DNA of 16,959 nucleotides from Candidatus Methanomethylophilaceae archaeon (GCA_016296195.1 JAEDJU010000014.1:1-16959); one strand, 5' to 3'. Positions 6,915 to 14,198 are shown, numbered from the stretch's first letter. Numbers and translations are program-made. The notes: generated by a model from the sequence alone, not told the origin.

Positions 6915-7576
6915 ATGAGGGTCGAAGAAACACGCTCCGGATCGGCAAGGGGATCGTCCGACATATTGATCCATGATTCCTGTTCCTGCAGGGAATGCCC
7001 AGCGGCAACGGCTGGTACCTCTGTCCCCGAGCTGAGGGAGCGTATCGTGAGGCACTGCTCACCGACCTTAGCCGGCCTCAAATGCGGAAGCATGTTCAAA
7101 GTGTGCACGAGCGACCCCCATGTATTCTCGAAAAGTGTGGATGACGTCCTCGGCGAGGTCCATCACAGGGGTGTCAGGATCATCCATCTGGTGGAGGACC
7201 ACTGCGGGGTGCTCCTGTACGTGTACCGTCCCAAGCTGTTGGAGAGGAGGGTCTCCGAGCCCGGAGTGGCCACCTTCCTGTCCGGATACGGTTACGGCCA
7301 CATGGATGCCGAATCCCTGGTCTCCAGACTGGTGGAGAGGTTCGCGGAGTGCGGCATGCCCCCGGAGGTCGGAGTCTTCCTGGATTATCCTCTGGAGGAT
7401 GTAGTCGGATACATCGAGAACAAGGGCGTTGGATGCAGGACCATCGGATGCTGGAAGGTCTACGGTGACGTGGACAGGCGGAGAGGAGGTTCGTCCAGTT
7501 CAAACGCTGCAGGGATGTATTCTCCCGCAAGCTCTCCGAGGGCTTCAAACTGGAGAGGTTGGCCGTCCGCGGATGA
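6915..7576 (+). pseudogene. DUF3793-family gene with a one-base frameshift
   Basis: The frame opened by the ATG at 6915 matches DUF3793 proteins: ELRERIVRHCSPTLAGLKCGSMF (39-61), LLYVYRPKLL (100-109), FLSGYGYGH (121-129), PPEVGVFLDYPLEDVVGYI (149-167) and GCWKVYGDVD (178-187). After R188 it runs into low-quality sequence and continues over the neighbouring fen gene. If one G is restored at 7478/7479 (AGGCGG to AGGGCGG), the family's usual ending follows (AERRF, VQFKRC, SRKLSEGFKLERL) and stops with TGA at 7574-7576, one base before the fen stop. The repaired protein would be 220 residues. An N-terminal CSCREC (23-28) adds three close cysteines. DUF3793 function is unknown. The break may be a true mutation, an assembly error in a short G-run, or a recoding site; the first two are more likely. 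Confidence 0.82.
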
Positions 7577-8605
7577 TCAGAACCAGGCGTCCAGGGACCT
7601 CTGCTTCTTCCTGTTGGATTCCGCCTTGCGTGCGGCCTCTATCTTGTTGATGACGGTGTTCACCCTGTCCTCGGAGAACCCGTACTCCGTCATGAGCTCC
7701 ACGATTCCGTCCGGGTCCATCTGACCGGTCTTGACCGAATAATCGTCCGACCTGGGGCCGTTCAGGAAGATCTGCCTGACATCATCGTATCCCTCCACGG
7801 TGATGTCCGTGTTGGCGATGACACCCTCGAGGTCACCGTGCTTCTGGATGAGCTTGAGTCCCTTCTTGGGCCCTATCCCCGACACACCGGGGTTGAAGTC
7901 GGTGCCGATGAGGATGCACACATCCACGAGCTGCTCCCTGGTTATGCCGAGGTCCTCGAGCATCTTTCCGGAATCGATGATCTCGGTCTTCACATCCTTA
8001 TAGATGTTCTTTCCGGGGACCTTCCTCCTTCCGGAGATGGTGAGGTTCCTCACGAGCAGCGGGGCTCCGAAGAGTATCGAGTCGAAATCCTGTGATGCGG
8101 CGGCGTAGACATCGCCCTTCCCGCACATGTACGCGGCCTGGGCCTCTCCATCGCTGGGTGCCTGCACCACGGGTATGCCCATGAGCCTGAGGAGTTCCTT
8201 GGAGCTCTCCAGTATCTCGGGGGTCATCCTGGACGTTTGCTGGGCCTTGGAGAACGCCTTCTTCATGTCACCCTCGGCGAGGGCGGCCTCGTACTCCTCC
8301 CTGGCCTTCTCCCTGCGTGCGATCCTCTCCTCGATGGTCCCGGACTTGAGCTCGTTCGGCTTGCCGTCGAACACGAAGGACGGTTCTATGCCTGCCTCGA
8401 TGAGGTTGGCGGTACGGTAGAGGATACCGGACAGGTGGGATGTCACCCTTCCCTGGGGGTCCTGCAGGGGTTTCCCGTCGGGCTGTCTGATTATGGAGAG
8501 GAATTGGAAGATGGTGTTGTACGCGTCCACCGCGACGGTCTTCCCGCGGAGTTCCGAGAGGTCGATCTCCCTTGCCTCGACGATGGGGGATAGGTTTACT
8601 CCCAT
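7577..8605 (-). CDS. fen: Flap endonuclease FEN1
   Basis: Structure-specific 5' nuclease that removes flaps from Okazaki fragments and acts in base-excision repair with PCNA. The protein is 342 residues, the normal archaeal length. The N-terminal MGVNLSPIV is family-typical. Acidic metal ligands are visible: D27 (AVDAYN), D80 (FVFDGKP), E154 (SDGEAQAAY), D173 and D175 (SQDFDS), D236 (GTDFNPG). The helix-hairpin-helix GVSGIGPKKGLKLI is at 240-253. The final eight residues, QRSLDAWF, are a textbook PCNA-interacting (PIP) motif Q-x-x-L-x-x-W-F. The ATG at 8605 is preceded by GAGGTG, which includes part of the rpe stop codon (TGA at 8615-8617), so the gene is very probably co-transcribed and coupled with rpe. 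It converges on the DUF3793 gene with no spacer. Confidence 0.96.
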   Translation of the reverse strand: MGVNLSPIVEAREIDLSELRGKTVAVDAYNTIFQFLSIIRQPDGKPLQDPQGRVTSHLSGILYRTANLIEAGIEPSFVFDGKPNELKSGTIEERIARREKAREEYEAALAEGDMKKAFSKAQQTSRMTPEILESSKELLRLMGIPVVQAPSDGEAQAAYMCGKGDVYAAASQDFDSILFGAPLLVRNLTISGRRKVPGKNIYKDVKTEIIDSGKMLEDLGITREQLVDVCILIGTDFNPGVSGIGPKKGLKLIQKHGDLEGVIANTDITVEGYDDVRQIFLNGPRSDDYSVKTGQMDPDGIVELMTEYGFSEDRVNTVINKIEAARKAESNRKKQRSLDAWF

Positions 8606-8614
8606 CGGGGCACC

Positions 8615-9274
8615 TCAGAGGGACCTTCCATACTTCTTCCATTCCGCGATCGCCGGTGCCATGTCGTCCAGTTTGAACAAAGACGAGCCTGCGACGAGGA
8701 CGGTCGCACCGGCATCGGTGCACTGCTTACCCGTGACGGGGTTCACCCCTCCGTCGACGGAGATCTCGACCTCCCTGCCGTTCTCCTCCGCCCATTCGGA
8801 GATCCAAGTGATCTTGGGCACGCAGTCGGAGATGAAGGACTGTCCTCCGAATCCGGGGTGGACCGTCATGACCAATGCCAGGTCGGCGTAGGGGAGGAAC
8901 GGCTCCACGTCCGAGACGGGTGTCTCGGGGTTCAGTGAGATCCCGGCCTTCAGTCCCTTCTCATGGATCCTGTCCATGGCACCCTTGATGTCGCCCACAG
9001 CCTCGCAGTGTACGGTTATGAGGTCGCAACCGGCATCTGCGAAGGCGTCGATGTAGCGGACAGGGTCCTGGATCATCAGATGGGCGTCGAACGGGATGTC
9101 CGAGTACTTCCTGATGGATTTTATGACCGGGGGTCCGAAGGTGATGTTGGGAACGAACATCCCGTCCATCACGTCGAGATGGGCCCAGTCGGCACCTGCC
9201 TCGTCGATGCGTACCAGCTCCTGTCCGAGCTTCGAGAAATCCGCCGAGAGCATCGACGGGGATACCTTTGTCAT
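8615..9274 (-). CDS. rpe: Ribulose-phosphate 3-epimerase
   Basis: Interconverts ribulose 5-phosphate and xylulose 5-phosphate in the pentose phosphate pathway. At 219 residues it has the usual family length. Signatures of the metal-dependent (beta/alpha)8 epimerase are SPSMLSADF at 5-13, H32-L-D34-V-M-D37-G, FDAHLMI at 62-68 (H65), VMTVHPGFGGQ at 135-145 and VDGGVN at 173-178 (D174). D34 and D174 are the expected acid/base pair; H32, D34, H65 and D174 the metal ligands. The ATG at 9274 lacks a Shine-Dalgarno site, but GTTTATCTAG lies centred about 30 bp upstream, so the message is probably leaderless. It is the first gene of a two-gene unit with fen. Confidence 0.96.
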   Translation of the reverse strand: MTKVSPSMLSADFSKLGQELVRIDEAGADWAHLDVMDGMFVPNITFGPPVIKSIRKYSDIPFDAHLMIQDPVRYIDAFADAGCDLITVHCEAVGDIKGAMDRIHEKGLKAGISLNPETPVSDVEPFLPYADLALVMTVHPGFGGQSFISDCVPKITWISEWAEENGREVEISVDGGVNPVTGKQCTDAGATVLVAGSSLFKLDDMAPAIAEWKKYGRSL

Positions 9275-9297
9275 GAGTCGACCCTATGGAATGGAAC

Positions 9298-9360
9298 TAG
9301 ATAAACTGGATGTTGGGAGGTGTGCCGTCCGAGACGAACCATCTGAGCCAGATTATAAGA
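9298..9360. promoter_or_regulatory. Divergent leaderless promoters for rpe and the zinc-finger gene
   Basis: Minus strand: GTTTATCTAG (about 9298-9307) is centred about 30 bp before the rpe ATG. Plus strand: ATTATAAG (9352-9359) is centred about 29 bp before the ATG at 9385. Both distances put the predicted transcription start at or beside the start codon, and neither gene has a Shine-Dalgarno site. No clear operator is visible between them. Confidence 0.55.
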
Positions 9361-9384
9361 ACAAGTGGAGTCAATCGTGATTGT

Positions 9385-9597
9385 ATGGCATTGGCTAAAC
9401 ACAACACCGTCGAGGAGGTCTGCGACGTCCTCGGATGCGACAAGACCGCCGAGAGGTCCTTCAACATCAAACAGGTCTCCAGGTCCTCCCTGAAGCTCAA
9501 GAACCCCGACATCCGCCAGGTCCACCTGTGCAAGGAGCACTACAAGGAGTTCAAGAAGGAGACCAAGACGGACAGGGAGATCGACCAGCTCTACTGA
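9385..9597 (+). CDS. Small zinc-ribbon-like protein, 70 residues
   Basis: A small, charged, probably cytoplasmic protein of unknown function. C13-x4-C18 near the N-terminus and C49-x2-H52 in LCKEHYKEF form a likely single zinc site; the C-terminus is a lysine- and glutamate-rich helix. I recognise no named family, although the CxxxxC...CxxH layout with CKEHYKE looks like a conserved archaeal type. The frame is open 25 codons upstream (GTG or ATG forms), but the ATG at 9385 is preferred because an ATTATAAG box sits 29 bp before it. RNase Z follows after 12 bp, so the two are probably co-transcribed, suggesting but not proving a role with RNA. Confidence 0.75.
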   Translation: MALAKHNTVEEVCDVLGCDKTAERSFNIKQVSRSSLKLKNPDIRQVHLCKEHYKEFKKETKTDREIDQLY

Positions 9598-9609
9598 GTC
9601 GGTATAAAC

Positions 9610-10533
9610 ATGTTGGAGCTGCTCTTCCTCGGAACCGGTGCCAGCGTACCCTCCCGTGACAGGGCCACGTCCTGCATCGCCGTGAGGGGCGGCTCCGATA
9701 TCATCCTCATGGACTGTGGGGAGGGTTCACAGCGTCAGCTGATGATCTCCCCGTTCTCGTTCATGAAGATCAGGGCGGTGCTGATCACGCACCTCCACGG
9801 GGACCACGTCTTCGGACTCCCCGGACTTCTGCAGACCATGAGCCTCTCCGGAAGGACGGAGCCGCTCACCGTCTACGGACCGAAGGGACTCGCCAAGGGT
9901 CTCGACATGATGATGACCGCCACAGAGGGTGAGACCATCTACCCGTTGGAGGTGGTGGAGCTCGAGGGCGGCGAGGAGTTCGCCGTCAGGGACATGACCG
10001 TACGCTCCTTCAGAACGGAGCACGGGATGCCGTCGATCGGTTTCATCGTCAGGGAGAAGGACAAACCAGGGAAACTGGACCGTGCGAAGGCATTGTCCCT
10101 GGGTATAAGGGACGGTCCGGACATGGCGCGTCTGAAGAACGGGGAGTCTGTGGGCGATGTCAGGCCGGAGATGGTGGTCGGTCCGAGGACACCCGGTGCC
10201 TCGATAGCCTACACGGGCGACACTATGCCGTGCGAGACGGTGATAGAAGGATGCAAAGGCGCCACCGCATTGGTCCATGAGTCCACTTACATGTCCACGG
10301 AGGCGGGATTGGCTGCCGATCATTTCCATTCGACAGCTCGTCAGGCTGCCGAGGTGGCCATGGGTGCAGGCGTGGGGATGCTCCTACTCACCCATGTGAG
10401 CAACCGTTACGACGACCGCGGCCTTGTGGAAGAGGATGCTCGCGCGGTCTTCCCTGATTCGGTCGTCGTCGATGATATGGATTGGTTCGAGGTCCTGTCG
10501 GATTCGGTCCGCAGGAAGGTCACATCAGTTTGA
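9610..10533 (+). CDS. rnz: Ribonuclease Z (tRNA 3'-processing endonuclease)
   Basis: Removes the 3' trailer of precursor tRNAs; a metallo-beta-lactamase-fold enzyme of 307 residues, usual for the short form. The zinc-binding motifs appear in order: T-H61-L-H63-G-D65-H66 (motif II), H138 in FRTEHGMPS, D204 in YTGDT, H240 in FHSTA, plus LVHEST (221-226) and THVSNRY (261-267). N-terminal FLGTGASVPS and MDCGEG match the family. The exosite arm typical of RNase Z is present, with a family-like segment GKLDRAKALSLGI near 154-166. There is no strong Shine-Dalgarno before the ATG at 9610; expression probably comes from the upstream zinc-finger gene's promoter. The 3' end overlaps the convergent HTH-CBS gene by 14 bp. 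Confidence 0.95.
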   Translation: MLELLFLGTGASVPSRDRATSCIAVRGGSDIILMDCGEGSQRQLMISPFSFMKIRAVLITHLHGDHVFGLPGLLQTMSLSGRTEPLTVYGPKGLAKGLDMMMTATEGETIYPLEVVELEGGEEFAVRDMTVRSFRTEHGMPSIGFIVREKDKPGKLDRAKALSLGIRDGPDMARLKNGESVGDVRPEMVVGPRTPGASIAYTGDTMPCETVIEGCKGATALVHESTYMSTEAGLAADHFHSTARQAAEVAMGAGVGMLLLTHVSNRYDDRGLVEEDARAVFPDSVVVDDMDWFEVLSDSVRRKVTSV

Positions 10534-11083
10534 GCATGTCGGCGTTGGTTATCAGACCGACAATCTTTCCTTTCTTGGAGACGAGCACCGCGTTGCAGTT
10601 ACTCATCAACGTGGTGACCGTGGATATCGGTGTGGTGTCGGAGACCACTGGGAATGATTCGTCCATGATCTTCGATATGACGGTCTGACCGAGCTGCTCC
10701 ATGGTGTAGCCCTGTCTGACGAGTTCGAATATACCTCTCTCGGAGATGCTGCCTACGGGTACCTCACCCTTCAGGACCGGCAGTTGAGAGTATCCTGTGG
10801 TCCTCATGAGGTCCGATGCCTGGTGGACCAGATCCGTGGATTGGATGGTTATGACGGATTTCGTCGCGACGTCATCCGCTGTCATGTCCTTGTGCTCCTG
10901 GTGTTTCATGCTCTCGAGGGTGTCAAAGAGCTTCACGACGGTCTCGTAGCTGGCGGATATCTTCCCGCTCTCTATCTTCGCGATGGTGCTCTGGCTGATC
11001 CCGGAGGAATGTGCCAATTCCGTCTGGGTGACATCCAGTGATTTCCTCATCTTCCTTATGTCCGAAGCTGGTGGAAATTTCAT
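10520..11083 (-). CDS. HTH (XRE-type) regulator with two CBS domains
   Basis: A 187-residue predicted transcription regulator of a type common in archaea. Residues 8-56 form an XRE-type helix-turn-helix (IRKMRKSLDVTQTELAHSSGISQSTIAKIESG). Two CBS domains follow, about 68-124 (MTADDVATKSVITIQ to GSISERGIFELV) and 137-187 (ISKIMDESFPVVS to GLITNADMLKLM); the pair should form a Bateman module that binds adenosyl-type ligands in known cases. The ATG at 11083 lies about 25 bp from the centre of TTATATGA, so the message is effectively leaderless. The gene is divergent from methionine adenosyltransferase, and its promoter is framed by two near-palindromes. A regulator whose module can bind SAM-like ligands facing a SAM synthetase gene suggests, without proving, that it controls SAM supply. 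Confidence 0.88.
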   Translation of the reverse strand: MKFPPASDIRKMRKSLDVTQTELAHSSGISQSTIAKIESGKISASYETVVKLFDTLESMKHQEHKDMTADDVATKSVITIQSTDLVHQASDLMRTTGYSQLPVLKGEVPVGSISERGIFELVRQGYTMEQLGQTVISKIMDESFPVVSDTTPISTVTTLMSNCNAVLVSKKGKIVGLITNADMLKLM

Positions 11084-11095
11084 ATCGGGAAGGTA

Positions 11096-11140
11096 GAATA
11101 CTATTCATATAAGAATATTATTGTCCGTATAGTTTATCTA
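11096..11140. promoter_or_regulatory. Divergent promoters with paired operators between the HTH-CBS gene and mat
   Basis: GAATACTATTC (11096-11106) is a perfect dyad around one base; GAATATTATTG (11113-11123) is the same motif with one arm base changed. Centres are 17 bp apart, and ATATAA, part of the HTH-CBS TATA box on the minus strand, lies between them. The mat TATA box GTTTATCTA (11132-11140) begins 9 bp further on. This fits autorepression of the HTH-CBS gene with possible co-control of mat. The motif is AT-rich, so chance cannot be excluded. Confidence 0.55.
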
Positions 11141-11178
11141 TTGAGGATTGGCTCCAGAGTGCAATAGGAGTGAACATC

Positions 11179-12402
11179 ATGTCCAAGAACATCTACGTAG
11201 AGGGGCTCAACGAGATCCCCGTCCCCATGAAGAAAGTCGAGATCGTCGAGAGGAAGGGAATCGGTCACCCCGACTCCGTCTCCGATGCACTCGCCGAGGA
11301 GGTATCCAAGGCCCTCTGTAGGATGTACAAGAAGGAGTTCGGACACGTTCTCCACCACAACACGGATGAGACTCAGATCGCAGCTGGTCAGGCAGCACCC
11401 AGGTTCGGAGGAGGAACGATCGTCGACCCCACGTACATCCTCCTCGTCGGACGTGCGACCACCCACGTCGGTGAGGGAGAGGACCTCAAATCCCTGCCCT
11501 GCAAACCCGTCGCACTCAAGGCCGCCCACGACTACCTCGTCAAGACTTTCCCCAACCTCGACGTCGACTCCGACATCATCCTCGACGCCAAGATCGGAAT
11601 GGGTTCCGACGACCTCACCGGAGTCTACAAGGCATCCGGACACCTGGCGAACGACACATCCTTCGGAGTCGGTTACGCACCCTACTCCATCACCGACCAG
11701 GTCGTCCTCAAGACAGAGGAGTACGTCAACGGCGTCATGAAGAAGGATCTGCCCGAGACCGGACAGGATGTCAAGGTCATGGCATCCCGTATCGACAACA
11801 ACCTCACCCTCACCATCGCATGTGCGATGGTCGACAGGTACATCCCCGACGCCAGTCACTACCAGTCCGCCATCGAGCAGATGTACGACAAGGTCTACGA
11901 CAACGCCCTGAAGATCATCGGAAACGAGGACATCAACTTCAAGCTCGAGATCAACACCGGAGACGACTACAAGCGCGGAGTCTACTACCTCACCGTCACC
12001 GGACTCTCCCAGGAGATGGGAGACGACGGATCCGTCGGAAGGGGTAACAGGTGCAACGGTCTGATTACACCCTACAGGCCCATGTCCATGGAGGCAACCT
12101 CCGGAAAGAACCCGATCACCCACATCGGAAAGATCTACAACGTCATGTCCAAACTGATCGCAGAGGATGTCGCCAAGAAGGTCACCAACGAGGCCGAGAT
12201 CAGGGTCAGGCTGCTCTCCCAGATCGGAAAGCCCGTCTCCGAGCCCCTGAACGCATCCATCCAGATTGTCCTCCCCGATGCGGAGAACGACCCCAAGCTG
12301 CCCACCTGGAAGTCCGAGGCCGAGGCCATCGCCGCAGACTGGCTCGACAACGTCGACAAGGTCTCCGACATGATCATCGAGGGCAAGGTCAGGACCTTCT
12401 GA
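11179..12402 (+). CDS. mat: S-adenosylmethionine synthetase, archaeal type
   Basis: Makes S-adenosylmethionine from ATP and methionine. The 407-residue protein belongs to the archaeal MAT family, diverged from bacterial MetK. Visible blocks: GIGHPDSVSD at 28-37, HHNTDETQIAAGQAAPRFGGG at 59-79, KIGMGSDDLTGVY at 138-150, LANDTSFGVGYAP at 156-168, and the glycine-rich DDGSVGRGNRCNGLITPYRP at 282-301 followed by SMEATSGKNPITHIGK. A GTG at 11170 is in frame, but the ATG at 11179 is better: AGGAG ends 8 bp before it, and the GTG lies inside that Shine-Dalgarno site. The TATA box GTTTATCTA at 11132-11140 predicts a leader of about 17 nt. In a methanogen SAM demand would be high. The gene stands alone and ends in a strong hairpin. 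Confidence 0.97.
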   Translation: MSKNIYVEGLNEIPVPMKKVEIVERKGIGHPDSVSDALAEEVSKALCRMYKKEFGHVLHHNTDETQIAAGQAAPRFGGGTIVDPTYILLVGRATTHVGEGEDLKSLPCKPVALKAAHDYLVKTFPNLDVDSDIILDAKIGMGSDDLTGVYKASGHLANDTSFGVGYAPYSITDQVVLKTEEYVNGVMKKDLPETGQDVKVMASRIDNNLTLTIACAMVDRYIPDASHYQSAIEQMYDKVYDNALKIIGNEDINFKLEINTGDDYKRGVYYLTVTGLSQEMGDDGSVGRGNRCNGLITPYRPMSMEATSGKNPITHIGKIYNVMSKLIAEDVAKKVTNEAEIRVRLLSQIGKPVSEPLNASIQIVLPDAENDPKLPTWKSEAEAIAADWLDNVDKVSDMIIEGKVRTF

Positions 12403-12430
12403 TTGGTCGCTGACGGATAAACTTTCCAGC

Positions 12431-12480
12431 CTTGGCCGGATGGTTCCTTTTTCCATCTGGCCAAGCAAATCTTATTAAAC
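12431..12480 (+). terminator. Long hairpin terminator after mat
   Basis: A 13-pair stem, 12431-12443 with 12453-12465 (CTTGGCC arm against GGCCAAG, one G:U pair), closes a 9-base loop TTCCTTTTT that itself holds the T-run. It starts 29 bp after the mat stop and is followed by an AT-rich stretch that probably contains the promoter of the next gene. Confidence 0.6.
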
Positions 12481-12516
12481 TTTCAGGACATGGACATATA
12501 CATCCAATAGGTGAGG
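12470..12516 (+). promoter_or_regulatory. Promoter and possible operator of the DUF4443 gene
   Basis: TCTTATTAAAC (12470-12480) is a TATA-like element about 49 bp before the ATG, allowing a leader of about 23 nt that contains the Shine-Dalgarno GGTGAGG (12510-12516). At the predicted start site TGGACATATACATCCA (12491-12506) is an imperfect dyad (arms TGGA and TCCA), placed where a repressor of this regulator gene could sit. Confidence 0.4.
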
Positions 12517-12523
12517 TTATCCC

Positions 12524-13108
12524 ATGAAAATCATCGACGAGCCCCAGTTCGGTCCCATGTTCAGGTTCAATGACGCGAATGTGTACTGGTCACTCCACCT
12601 CCTATCGGATGGACGCAGGATGGGCCGCAAGAGGCTGGCGGACGAGGTCGGTGTCGGAGAGGGCAGCATGCGCAGGATCATCGACACCCTCAAGGAGTGG
12701 GATTTCATCAACATCAAGCAGACCGGGATCACCATCACCAAGGCAGGTATATCCTTCCTGGAACAGCTTCCTCTGCGCCCCGTCAACATCTTCGTGGAGG
12801 GATCCGTGGCAGGCGCGTGTCAGCAGGGAGTCCTCGTCCTCGGAGGCGCCGACAAGGTCGTCAACGGTATGGAGCAGAGGGATGCGGGTATAAAGGTGGG
12901 TGCCGACGGATGCACCACCATCGTCATCCGCGACGGTGTCCTCATGATCCCCCCGGACTGGAACATGGATGAGAAGACCCCCGAACTCGCATACAAGATC
13001 CGCAAGGAGATCGGTATGACACAGAGCGATGCGCTGATCATCGGCGGTGGGGAGACCCAGGCCCTGGCGACCGAGGCCGCGATAACCGCAGCCCTCCTGA
13101 TGTTCTGA
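12524..13108 (+). CDS. Winged-helix regulator with DUF4443 domain
   Basis: A 194-residue probable DNA-binding protein. Residues about 15-82 read as a winged helix: NVYWSLHLLSDGRRMGRKRLADEVGVGEGSMRRIIDTLKEWDFINIKQTGITITKAG, with the recognition helix near 46-58 and the wing near 62-74. Residues about 86-194 fit the archaeal DUF4443 region (VNIFVEGSVAGACQQGVLVLGGADKVVNGMEQRD, GATT-like strand, IRDGVLMIPPDWNMDE, MTQSDALIIGGGETQALATEAA), which may bind a small ligand; this is unproven. The ATG at 12524 has GGTGAGG with good spacing. The next gene starts 37 bp after the stop but appears to have its own TATA element. Function and targets are unknown. Confidence 0.8.
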   Translation: MKIIDEPQFGPMFRFNDANVYWSLHLLSDGRRMGRKRLADEVGVGEGSMRRIIDTLKEWDFINIKQTGITITKAGISFLEQLPLRPVNIFVEGSVAGACQQGVLVLGGADKVVNGMEQRDAGIKVGADGCTTIVIRDGVLMIPPDWNMDEKTPELAYKIRKEIGMTQSDALIIGGGETQALATEAAITAALLMF

Positions 13109-13145
13109 GCGGTCCGCTTTTAAAGTGATGGACCGATTGGTATCC

Positions 13146-14087
13146 ATGCGCCATCTGCTGAGCCACTCGGTCTATCAGGACCTTTCCATTTTCGGAGACG
13201 ACCCCGTAGCGAAGCTCTCGTCAATCGGATGTGACGGTATCGAGCTCCTCACCGGATTCGGACCCGTGGACCCCATGTACCGCGGAATCACCCGTACCGT
13301 CCACCTCCCGTACACCACGGATTGGATGGCGGCATGGAACGGTGAACCCTACGACATGGACGAGGAGACCTCCCGTTACGTCATGTACGGCCGCAGCAGG
13401 GATGATATCATCTCCAACCTGACACTCGCCATCCAACATGCATCCGCCTTGGAACCGTTGCACGGGGTTCTGCATGTCACCAACGTCTCCCTGAACGACA
13501 TCTATAGGCGCAACCACATTGGTGATTCCGGGAAGGTCATAGACACCTTCTGTGAGATGATGAACACCGTCATCGGAGGGATGCCCGGAGGAGAGCCTCC
13601 GTTCAGACTGGCGTTCGAGAACCTCTGGTGGCCCGGTCTCCGTTTGTTGGACATGTCCGACTTCAGGAGATTGGAGCGCGGCATCGAGTTCGACAACTGG
13701 GGGATCTGTTTGGACACCGGCCATATGATGAACTGCCTCCCGGGGATCGATTCCGAATCTGCGGGCATAGATGCGGTTCTAGGGGTCATCGACGGTTACA
13801 CGGAGGACCTCATAGACAGGATAGGTGCCGTCCATTTCCATTGGAGTGCCAGTTGGGGGTACAGGTCCACATTCGAGGAGAGGGAGCTGGAGGGCGATCC
13901 GGCCGAATTCTATTTCAGCGCATATCCCCACGTGTCGAGGATAGACCAGCACATGCCCTTCTCCGATCCCAGGTGCAACGGGATCCTGGATGTACTGAGG
14001 CCAGAGACGGTGATACACGAGATGCCGGGCTCCCTCGAAGGGGTTCTGGAGGACTTCGTCAGGCAGAGGTCCCTCATCCGCGGATGA
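13146..14087 (+). CDS. Xylose-isomerase-like TIM-barrel protein (AP endonuclease family 2)
   Basis: A 313-residue metal-dependent TIM barrel of the sugar isomerase/epimerase and endonuclease IV superfamily. Candidate metal ligands line up with the superfamily pattern: E158 (AFENLWWPG), D190 and H193 (CLDTGHMMN), H230 and H232 (AVHFHWS), D267 and H269 (RIDQHMPFSD) and E292 (IHEMPGS), with H53 and H110 at earlier strand ends. The sequence does not match endonuclease IV closely enough to call it a repair enzyme, and a sugar or unknown substrate is equally possible. GTG/ATG codons at 13125 and 13128 are in frame, but CTTTTAAAG (13117-13125) is centred about 25 bp before the ATG at 13146, so that start is preferred as leaderless. 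No operon partner is evident; eL40 downstream has its own promoter. Confidence 0.78.
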   Translation: MRHLLSHSVYQDLSIFGDDPVAKLSSIGCDGIELLTGFGPVDPMYRGITRTVHLPYTTDWMAAWNGEPYDMDEETSRYVMYGRSRDDIISNLTLAIQHASALEPLHGVLHVTNVSLNDIYRRNHIGDSGKVIDTFCEMMNTVIGGMPGGEPPFRLAFENLWWPGLRLLDMSDFRRLERGIEFDNWGICLDTGHMMNCLPGIDSESAGIDAVLGVIDGYTEDLIDRIGAVHFHWSASWGYRSTFEERELEGDPAEFYFSAYPHVSRIDQHMPFSDPRCNGILDVLRPETVIHEMPGSLEGVLEDFVRQRSLIRG

Positions 14088-14156
14088 CAACCCGTCCGAC
14101 AGGTTCCCGATACCGCCGGGACGGTCTCCTGGACCTGTCTGACCGGGAGCCAACCA
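14088..14156 (+). terminator. Structured 3' region after the TIM-barrel gene
   Basis: GACAGGT (14098-14104) pairs with ACCTGTC (14133-14139), and an inner stem TCCCG (14105-14109) with CGGGA (14117-14121) stacks on it; an alternative pairing CCGTCC (14092-14097) with GGACGG (14119-14124) is also possible. A T-run begins soon after, but it belongs to the eL40 promoter. Probably a terminator. Confidence 0.35.
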
Positions 14157-14195
14157 TTTTTATATTACTTCTATAATCGGTAGCGCAGAGGATTT
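14157..14195 (+). promoter_or_regulatory. eL40 promoter and ribosome-binding site
   Basis: TTTTATATTA (about 14157-14166) is a strong TATA box, predicting a start near 14187. AGAGGA (14187-14192) is a Shine-Dalgarno site about 6 bp before the ATG, so the leader would be very short. Confidence 0.55.
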
Positions 14196-14198
14196 CAA

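Noticed and set aside
7577..7724. Continuation of the uncorrected DUF3793 frame into the fen gene
   Set aside because: After the frameshift the sequence loses all family similarity and simply reads the opposite strand of fen.
11134..12468. A 444-codon open frame on the minus strand opposite mat
   Set aside because: It is an antisense shadow produced by the strong codon bias of mat, rich in valine, glycine, aspartate and leucine without domain-like pattern; the plus-strand protein has clear family motifs.
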